Positions 39,901 to 48,200 of a stretch of 64,000 bases of DNA are shown in pieces (positions within the stretch are counted from its first letter, which is position 1; every line of letters begins with the position of its first letter). Where the stretch lies: the NCBI GenBank assembly GCA_905221605.1, contig CAJNDS010000200.1:62001-126000 (forward strand). Reading direction: 5' to 3'. Position numbers and translations under genes: made by a program. The DNA is from Symbiodinium natans (taxonomy: Eukaryota > Sar > Dinophyceae > Suessiales > Symbiodiniaceae). The notes beneath the pieces were generated by a model. That model was not told where the DNA came from. It saw only the letters and a list, made by a program, of their open reading frames with translations, and did not search any database.

Positions 39901-41137
39901 TACATGTAAATGTAAATATAAATATAAATATGAATACAAATACAAATATAAATATAAATACAATATATATATATATATATAGAAATAGAAATAGAAATCT
40001 GAATAAAAAAAAAGAATATAAAAAGTATATATATATATATATACCATTTCCGGCGGACCCTGAGAAATACAACGTCATGCATCATGGCGCTGCTGGTCAC
40101 GTGCTTGTACAGCTTGTTGAGAAACCGTCTAAATCATGGCACAAATTCTCAGCTGCTGCTTGGGGCCCCACTTCCAGGAAGGAGCACAGCAGGAATTTGA
40201 AGAGAGCGATCATGGACATCGAGTTGAAGAGGTACTGCCGCGCCAGAAACGCTAAGAGCCTAAATCTTGACCCCCCCAGGAACAAAATAAAGTTCGCTGA
40301 GTCCCTGAACACCATGTCTCACCAGGTCGCACTTCGCATGTAAGCCAGACTGGGGGACCTAGGGCCTAAACCTAAAACCTAAACCAGTTAGTCGAACCTT
40401 TGCCCATTTTGGGTGATACTGTGGATGGACAAAACCTTGCACCTCTTTTCAAAAACGTCCTTCTGTGTTCCCCGTGCCCCCGTTTTAACATTGGCTGTGA
40501 GAAGCCACCGGCCGGATTTGCTCCAATGGCCGAAATCTTGCACCGCTCAAGTAGTCCTAGCCGCCAATGTTAAGCATGGGGTGTGGGGCTTGATGCCTCA
40601 ATCGTTTGAAGTACGCATGTACAAGTGGTGCAAGATTTCGTCCATCCGCCGTAGTATACCCAGCCTACCACTAACCCACCCATTAGAACAACTATGTCAC
40701 TACTACTTTCCCATCCAATACCAGTACAAGTAACCGATTGCCTTACCCATTTGAGATGATTACTCCGATACTCCCTACTCCAATTCCCCCAAATATGACC
40801 ATTACTTCCCCATTCCCAAGACCGGTATAGGAATAACCAATTGCCTCATCCATAACCCCCCCAGATGGGATTATCATCCCAAAGCGGGCAAGGTTCCCTT
40901 GTAGATTTGACTAGGTTAGTTTCAAAGATTGTAAGCATAATATACTCATAGCGCAATGCCTCTTGAAGAATAAGCGATAAAATCAAACTCGGCCTGGTTG
41001 TAACCTCGTTTGCTGCCGTTTGCGCGCTGGTCAGGTTGTGCAGTTGGCATTGGCATGCATGGGGACCGTGCTTGCAGCACTTACCTAACAGCCTGTTGCA
41101 ACCTTTCCGAGGACTGTTCAGCTTAAAGAGCGGATCC
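30214..41137 (-). CDS. Transmembrane RING-H2 E3 ubiquitin ligase, FLY1/TUL1-like (5' end not found)
   Basis: This family (plant FLY1/FLY2, yeast Tul1) consists of polytopic endomembrane proteins with a C-terminal RING facing the cytosol. Minus-strand exons in order: 40172-40304 (LFNSMSMIALFKFLLCSFLE, matching the family helix LFNAF...FFKF), 38464-38516 (RFYGALVLGLIIIY), 37968-38014 (FYWVPQIAWDAWQGTR), about 37360-37422 (LRLLLPLYLWGCA), 36329-36387 (VGVLFLQRRLGARWFIPW), 31423-31492 (CMPWAYNYNRFAAPRHEF), 30912-30980 (VICMADLNPEDG), 30781-30828 (HHVVTPCNHTFHR), 30580-30614 (ACLEQWMDVKME) and 30214-30253 (CPTCRATLPPIQ, TGA stop). Phases join cleanly; the first RING cysteine is completed across a junction. 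At least two introns look like GC-AG. A candidate luminal-domain exon lies at 41083-41137 (DPLFKLNSPRKGCNRLL, perfect GTAAGT donor). The N-terminal signal and luminal exons were not identified. Confidence 0.86.
31493..36328. other. Large intron of the E3 ligase gene
   Basis: Lies between the exon ending RWFIPW and the exon starting VCMPWAYNYNRF, which adjoin in the family. Holds a TTG/GTG-rich tract at 35398-35640, poly-C at 33463-33478 and several exon-like minus-strand stretches (EPKPYEDEYVAGHARRYVPP near 32.5 kb; LYGEESSVEGRLYASGF near 34.7 kb) that do not fit this protein. Those may be a nested gene or chance. Confidence 0.55.
35398..35640. repeat. GTT/GTG trinucleotide-rich tract
   Basis: Degenerate GTGGTTGTG repeats followed by GGTGGC-rich sequence. 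On the minus strand one frame reads Pro/Ala-rich then Thr/Ser-rich, mucin-like. It falls inside the inferred intron above, so I treat it as simple sequence. Confidence 0.8.
39358..39473 (-). repeat. Interstitial telomeric array, CCCTAAA orientation
   Basis: About 14 copies of CCCTAAA with a few variants (CCCAAAA, TCCTAAA). TTTAGGG is the plant-type telomere repeat also reported for dinoflagellates. The array lies within the E3 ligase gene, between exons at 38516 and 40172. Confidence 0.95.
39595..39726 (+). repeat. Interstitial telomeric array, TTTAGGG orientation
   Basis: About 15 copies of TTTAGGG with internal GGGGTTA variants. It starts about 120 nt after the opposite-oriented array; the spacer between them is unique sequence. 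Confidence 0.95.
39843..40045. repeat. TA and AAATAT-type AT-rich microsatellite
   Basis: (TA)n runs at both ends of a degenerate AAATATAAATAC tract, immediately upstream (plus-strand sense) of the 40172-40304 exon. Confidence 0.95.
40423..40647. mobile_element. Foldback or MITE-like element with 21-nt inverted ends
   Basis: Left end 40423-40443 (GGATGGACAAAACCTTGCACC) and right end 40627-40647 are inverted repeats with 19 of 21 positions matching. An inner inverted pair (TTTAACATTGGC near 40.49 kb, GCCAATGTTAAG near 40.57 kb) makes the element foldback-like. A third partial copy of the end lies at 40528-40544. No coding sequence and no clear target duplication seen. Confidence 0.6.
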
Positions 41138-41562
41138 CCTGCATAGGCAGCCCGCATTACTCTGTCAAGGCCTCAGGAAACTGAGCTGTTTAGGCACGGC
41201 CGTGGCAACCGATGTTTGGCAAGGTAGGTGGATGCAGCCAGACCTGGCCTTGCCAGCATCCCTACGCAACACCAGCAAGAATCTGAGGGCTGGTGGCTCC
41301 AGGTTCAGAGTAAGGGGTGGAGCATGGTTGAGTCGTGCAGGGGCCGCTGGGCTACGCCTTGGCACACGGCATTATTGCGTGCCTCACTTGGGATAACTTA
41401 TGACTTCTGTTAACAGTCAAAAAATGTTGCACAGAGACAAGAAAAAATCGCTTGCTGGCTGGCGACGCGGGGGGGTAGGAATGCATCAAAGCACATCAAA
41501 GCATCCAGGGGATCGAGGCTTGGGCATGGCACCTTTTCTTTCGCACATGCAAATGTCTGGAG

Positions 41563-41567
41563 ATCTC
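41563..41567 (+). repeat. Target site duplication, left
   Basis: ATCTC directly before the left LTR, identical to the five bases after the right LTR. Confidence 0.9.
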
Positions 41568-41723
41568 AGTTAAGTACAACAAAGGTACTTAAGACAAGGA
41601 AAGACGCACAACGGGCACGCCTATTTTCCTTGAGCCAAAATACAATCAGTCATCCGAATCTGCTCTCCTAACCCTACTTGGTATGTACAGCTAAACGGTG
41701 GTTTGGGGCCAGTTTAGTTAACT
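41568..41723 (-). repeat. 3' LTR
   Basis: 156 bp, ends AGTTAA...TTAACT (6-bp inverted termini) rather than the usual TG...CA. No differences from the other LTR were found by eye. Carries the spliced-leader-like 13-mer at 41629-41641. Confidence 0.95.
41629..41641 (-). promoter_or_regulatory. Spliced-leader-like 13-mer in 3' LTR
   Basis: On the transcribed strand reads ATTTTGGCTCAAG, identical to the last 13 bases of the dinoflagellate spliced leader. Confidence 0.7.
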
Positions 41724-41735
41724 CCCCCCTTTAGG
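41724..41735 (-). promoter_or_regulatory. Polypurine tract
   Basis: On the element strand CCTAAAGGGGGG immediately precedes the 3' LTR, the expected place for plus-strand priming. Confidence 0.8.
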
Positions 41736-41756
41736 AGACAGAACGGTGAGACTGGA

Positions 41757-42215
41757 CTAGCAGATTGAGGGCAGGTTGAAACCTGCGCTCAGTAGTGTTG
41801 CGCGGTCTGAAGGACTCAAGCGCTCGGCATTTCTGATCAGGAATGCTATGGCAACGATTCGTTCTGAAGCCTCACATCCTGTCAGGACTGTGCAGTGGCG
41901 TGCTCTGGGATTGAAGAGTGCAGGGTTACACAACATGTGACCCCATAGGCTGTCGTCGTTTGGACATTGGACAGTCCCTTCCTCATCTTCTACCCACAAT
42001 ATGGGTCCACTTGTTGGATTCAACGCTACAAGGAGGTTCTTTGAGCCTTCTGCATTGTTGGAGTCTCGGTGGAGCCCCGCGACTACACCTTGCTGCACGA
42101 TTATGCTTGAGAACTTGTGTGATGGCATATAACGTCGAAAGAATCGACATATCAACGCCGTTGCATATTGAAATTTGTGTGTGTTTGTCTGCAGGCCAAA
42201 CACTCCTCCTAAGAC
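41757..42215 (-). other. 2-oxoglutarate/Fe(II) dioxygenase-like domain at C-terminus of ORF B
   Basis: Follows RNase H. AGLHRDSNN supplies H2539-x-D2541, a strand with LLVALNPTSGPILWVEDEEG follows, then FNPRARHCTVLTG gives the distal H2597, and R2609 in SERIVAIAFL fits the 2-oxoglutarate-binding arginine 12 residues later. Spacing of 55-60 residues between HxD and the distal H is normal for this fold. The substrate is unknown; nucleic-acid demethylases or hydroxylases (AlkB, TET/JBP) are the relevant relatives. Confidence 0.6.
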
Positions 42216-45200
42216 AAATGCGCCCGCAGAAAATACATGCGAGTCGTGCCCCGGTGCCCCCCTCTTATCAGGACCATGAGGTAACAGCGTCAGTAGCTGC
42301 ACCAGATGCTGACAAGTCGGGACCTTTGGGCAACTGCCTGCGAAGACTTCTGCGGCAAGATTTGCCTCTGCAAGTGCGGCGACGGCAGTTTCCAGGTGGG
42401 GCCCATCGCTGGATGCTGTCAAGCCAAACTGTGCGAGAGTATGTGGCCATTCTGCAGGTGGAATGACTTTTGTTAGGCCATTAGCTATCTGAGATTCGCT
42501 CTTGCAGTACACGGCAGTGACTTGTGGCGACTCTAGCTGTTCAGACATTGATGCAATGTTGACCCTGTGGACTCGATTGCAGTGTCTCAGCTTCGCCGAA
42601 TAGCCTGTAGCCAGGACTTTGAGCAAGGTCTCGTTGTCTTGATGGAATACGACGTCGATAGCACGACCGAGGAGATGCTCCATCATGACCTGAATGTTCA
42701 AGGCCTCACCAAACATGGCGGAAGCCATTGCTATGGCCTCAGCCTCGGGAGTGCTTCTTGCAACACTCGTCTGTTTCTTAGATGCCCACCACAGCGGAAA
42801 GCGGAAATCTGTTGACCCTATAGTCATGTAGATCCCGCTCGTCGATTTTGCACTATGCGGACAAGAGGCGAAATCACTGTCAGTGAAGATGTGGATCTGG
42901 GGAGCTTCGTGATGGTTCACAGTAGCAGCTAAACATAAGCCTGTTGTACCGTGAAGATACGAAATCAGGCGAAGTAACTGCTTGTCTTCCCATTTAGTCC
43001 ACGCGGCCACTCGTGACGCTAACCGACCGATTATGAAACACAGATCAGGGCGAGCCAACCGACCCAGCCAAAGTGCTTTCATAAGTACCTTTGCAGCTAC
43101 ATGGCTCAGTGTGCCGGGTTGCTGCAGGTCCTCATCTGACAATAACGCCTCGGACAAACTTGGGGTTGTGACGTTACGGAGCTTTGCCTTTGGGACATCA
43201 GCAAGCTCGCAGTACGCCTCGACGACCTGCTCTGCGAAAGCAGACATATCAAGCACAAGAGTTGTGAAGTCACTGCCTCGTTGGATTCGGTGACCTCTGC
43301 CAAGGATCCGTGCATTCGAGGCTTCGATGTAACATTCGTCTTCCAGCTTGATATGCGCTCTCAGCCTTTTCCAAAACTGTGCATGAAGATGCTTTGCTCC
43401 CGACAACGTTAGGTCATCTACATACACGTTAAGTAGCAGGGTATGGGAACCCATTTGAAAGATGAAGTTTGAAGGAAACAAATCCATCTCAATGCCACCA
43501 AAGGAAGTGAGAACAGAGGCTAGGTGTTTCTGCCATAGTTTGCCAGCAAGCGGATGGCCATATAAGCTTCGCTTCAACCTTACCACCAACTTCGACCCTG
43601 ATGGGTACGCTTTGTGCCATGTGTCCAACCACAGCTCCTCGGGGAGGATAACCCATGTGTCGGGCTCTCCTGCCTCAGCGAGGTCAGCTTGAAGAAATGC
43701 CTGAATGGCATCTGCAAGGCTCACTGCGTTTCCATCTTGGCAGCCGAAAAACAATGCGATGTTAAGGGCAACCAAGGAAGTTGGTGTGGTAGCCACGTCT
43801 TCAAAAAGAACATGGTTTCCGAACTGGTCAAAAATGCAGTCCCCCCTGTACACGATTCTCCCTTTGAACTTGTGTTCATGCTCAGGGAGTTCGAAATGTT
43901 TTATCCCACATAATGTGAGAAGCTCTGCAATTTTGAGTTTACGGTTTTGCCGTTTTGCATCGGCACGCAAGGAAGACAAAAGACAGACTGTCAAATCATC
44001 CCACGTTCCGTTAGAACGTAACCCTTCTGCCTCCTTCTTCACGGCTGCAACTCCGCGCGGGTCTGCTTTCCATTCCCGCTTTGTTAAGTTCTTCGTGACC
44101 ATGGAGGGGATGTGGCGATGGTAGCGTTGCGGATACCACGCTTCGACGATGTTGTGAGCGAGCTCTCGTGGGTATGCTTCAGTCTGCTTTGTTTGTGAGC
44201 CTTCGGCGGCCTCGTGCTGGTGGCTACCGTCACATTGCAGTTGTCCAAGAAATTGAACAAGTCGCAGATCATTAGTGGCTACGCTCCAGGGCTTGCGGAT
44301 TGGATGCTCTCGGCCCTTCACTCCAGCCATGCAGCCATCAAAAGACACTTTGTGTAGACCATGTTCATCCTGAAATTCTTTCCATTCAGGGAGATCCCAC
44401 CAGCCGGACCCTTTGGGCCACTCGACTGCGATCCTTCCATGATTTGCGATGGCAGTTGCGAGTACCTTGCGGGCATACAAGAACATAAGCTTGCTCTTCT
44501 CTTGGCGATTCCGAAGACCCTTTCCGTACTTCGCCCCATGCCTATGGACGTTCATGTTCTGCCACGGACTGAACTCGGTGCACGGCAATGAGAGCCACAC
44601 ATCACAACCTGGCGATGCTTCGACCTGACCTTGAACTTGTTTGACATGTTCTTCGTTGGACAAATCAATCATGCTTCGGCATAAGCGGATACTGTTGATG
44701 CCAATTTCGGATGCAGCTTGCGAAAGCTCTGAACTGTCGCCACACGCATATTCGAACAACACATCCTTGCCTATGAGCGTTTGCACCTTTCTTTGGCGGA
44801 CTCTTTCCCTGTTGACATCGACAAAGACTTGCGTCACACCGAGCTCGACCTTCGCAACAAGACCTTCTACAGCGGGCTCACTCGAAGGGTGGAGACCAAC
44901 GCCTTCGGGGAGCTCAGCTGGAGGAACTGGCTCAGGGGGCTTGGACGTCAACGCAATCCTATCAGCCTTTATCAGGGCATCGAATCTTGCTCGGCATTTA
45001 GGACTATGCTTCACGGAATCGAAAGTGCACGCTTTGCATCCTGGTGTGGCACCGAACTTAAGAATGCGTTCAAGCGTAATGTACTCTGCGCGCCTTCGAG
45101 GAGGATCAGCAGGGGACAGTGAGCTGAATGGTATGTCCAGCGCTGTGATAGCCTCAAGTTTGGGATCCTGGAACTCGCGAAGAGCAAGATCCGCCGCGGC

Positions 45201-48200
45201 CTTTAGCGGGAAGGTCTCAGTCTCTGGGACATGCACTTCCGCATATGGCACGGGGATCATGTCCCTATACCCAATCGACTTGGACTTGACGGCTTCATAG
45301 TCTAGCACCCAGATCACGTCACGATACACAAATCCGTGCTCAAACCTCCAACCTGCAAATAGTCCGGGAGCAGTTGTAGCTTCGAACTTATGCCTGCGGC
45401 TGGGGTCATGGATCCTGTAATGCACCAACTGTCCCAAGGGAAGCCTTGGGCCTTCGAATGGGGAACCAGTTGCAACCTCGAAACGCGACTTGTCTTTGCC
45501 CTGCCACGGTACAACTGTCAAAGTCTGCGCGGCAAACTGCACGGACACATGCCACAGATCTGGAACCACATGGAACCCAGCAGCCAAATGCACCGCGCGA
45601 GTCGATTCCTCGAGAGTTCTTATCTCTCTCTCAAGTTGGGCGTTGTGTGGAAATCTGTTTTCTAGGGTCGCTTCATGCACCCATCCTATTTGTGAGACGG
45701 CAGCTATTAACTCCTTTGCATCATCAGCCTTACACAACACGTTCGGGAGGTGCTTGTATCGGGCGCCTACAAAGGTAAGGAGGTTCTGAGCTGCTCTCTC
45801 AGCTGTGCGCGCACAGACAAAAGCTCGCAGTGCACCACTATATTCATCCCTGATGACATGGACTGCATGCTCACGCTTCGAAGGGATTATATAGTCTGTT
45901 GCAATCCTCTCGCCAAACTGTTCAGCAGGAGGCAAGTCACCTCTGTCTTCGAGAGGCTCTGCACGCTTCTTGGTGACTCTTTGTCGATACATGCGGCTTC
46001 GCTGACATATCTCACAGTAGGGATTCTTAGGGATATGCGTCAACTTGTGTGCCATTGAAGAGGCCTCCTTGATGAGTTGCTTCTGACGTTCTGATGTCAC
46101 GTCCTCTCCTGAGTCCGACCCAGAACCTGGCGGAATGGCAGGTGGAGGAAGTGGAGGTGGCGGGACCTCGGGTTCTACTGGAGCAGGAGGTTCCGGAGCC
46201 TTCGCTGCTTCAGCAGGTTTAGGAGCTTTTGCACCTTTGACCTTGTCCTTTGGACTTGGTTTAGCCTTTGGCTTTCTTGCTGAAGAGGACTTTGCCCTAG
46301 ACTTCAGCTCGTCATCAGAGTCAGGTGGAGGATCTCTAGACCCGGAGGCGGTCTTTGACGGCACCCCTGGATCCTGCAACAACTCAAGCAAGGTAGACTC
46401 CTCCGTGATATGCGGCGAGGGTCGATACGTGGTGTGCCGTGAAGGCTCTATGGTAGTGCGTGCAAGAGGCTTTGCCTTTCTAGCATCGCTCATGAAGCCA
46501 GGCATCGCAACAGTGGAAGGCGAGACGAATCTGACCTGTTCCCTGAAGATTGGAACATTTCCCTCAACTCTATCGGCACATATGGCGGATTCTTCAATGA
46601 CCTGAACGTGTTCGACACTCGACAGGAACATCGGAAGCTTTCCTGGCAACCATACAAACGGCATAGACTTTGTCTCTACCAACTCACCAAGTGATTTTAC
46701 ACTAGGGCAGTTGTCCAGGAGATATGCAGAATTGTTTCCTAGAATGGAACCCTCGAAGCCAAGCATGAGCCCTGAATCAACGACACCATTCCCTGTGGAA
46801 AAGGATACTGTGGGTGCCTGTTCGGCCATGTGTGCGTATGCGTCTTCAGGAATGCCTTGTTCATTGAGGGCTTCACGACTCTCTAGGGATCTACCTGCAC
46901 CACTATCAGCGATCCACTCGTGGTAGAACCATCCCTGTTGCGGGTGCTGATGCTGAGATGCTACAAGCAACGGAGTGACAGTGGCGGGACAGGCAGGAGC
47001 GCAGATGTTGCTGAACACAGTAAACCACCCCGAAACGAACTGGAAGAACCTACTCAATCCTGAACGCTTCCAAAAGGTTGTCTTGCTCGGTGTGGAGGAA
47101 CCATCGACCGAGGCACCCCGCGCCGTAGTGGGAAGCAGCAGGGCGACAGCTGCGGCAGAGCTCTTTGCCGTAGCGCTAGCTCCAGTAGTCTTTGACCCTG
47201 GGGCCTTGTTACCGGGAGAGGTCTCATGCGAAAACGGACAATTCTCACCCCGGTTACACGTTCCCTTTGGGAAGAACAGGCATGGTACGGTAGCTTTGGG
47301 GGCATTTCCTTTGCTTGGGGCTTTGCCTTCAGCTTTGGAGCCCTGGCCTTTACCGCCTGATTTCGCCTTTGGCTTGTTTGGTGTTTTCTGTGAATCTGCA
47401 CCCTTACCATTCCCTTTACCCCCCTTTCCCTTGCCATCCTTGTCTTTCCCATCCTTCCCAGAACCTTTGGTCTTGGCCGGAGGGGCTGGATTGGCAGGAG
47501 TGGGCTTGTCCGGCTTATCGCGGGAACGCTCCTCTTTCTTTGGGGCGGGAGCAGCTTTGGCTTTGGGCTTGATGAGAGTGTCACGAATTGACTCTTCGTT
47601 TGCTTCTTCTCTCAGCTCATCTAGCAATTCGACAAGCTGCGACCACAACCACGCAAAGGTTCGCTTGTTGCTACCTGGATTGGAGTCTTTGATCTTGTCG
47701 ACTGCTCTGGAAAGAAGCCTGCAGTGCTTGAGCTTGGAGTATAACCAGCTAAACAAGGTAGACTCAGCGGGCCATGCTTCGGGACTGAAACCGTTCAAAC
47801 AAAACTCAACCTTTTCTCTAAAGGCTTGCAGTTGTTGTTGGCTGAAGCCTTCGAGCTGGATGGCTAAGAGTGTCTGCTGGGAGACTGTCGCCCCCCTGAT
47901 CCGGTCTACCCGAAACCTTCGGCTGAGCATTGCCAACAGCGCACGCCCGGAAGGCTGCACGCCTAACGCATGTGCTCGCTCGGTGAACGCCTGGGCAGCG
48001 ACTCCGTAGTCTCCCTTGAGGTGTTTTGGATCTGTAAGCTGTGCAGCCAGGAATGCATCAAGGCGGGGAAGGCCGTCAGACGTGACCTGCAGATTGCGCA
48101 TCTGTCGGTCTCCTATGGCTGGATCAAGGGCGACCTGGAGCCATCTCAGTATCCTGGCGTTCCCACTCTTGTCTATGCTGCTGAACGATGTCAAAACGCC

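Noticed and set aside
46975-48009. 344-codon plus-strand ORF
   Set aside because: Shadow of the retrotransposon polyprotein on the opposite strand; low-complexity Phe/Pro/Leu composition.
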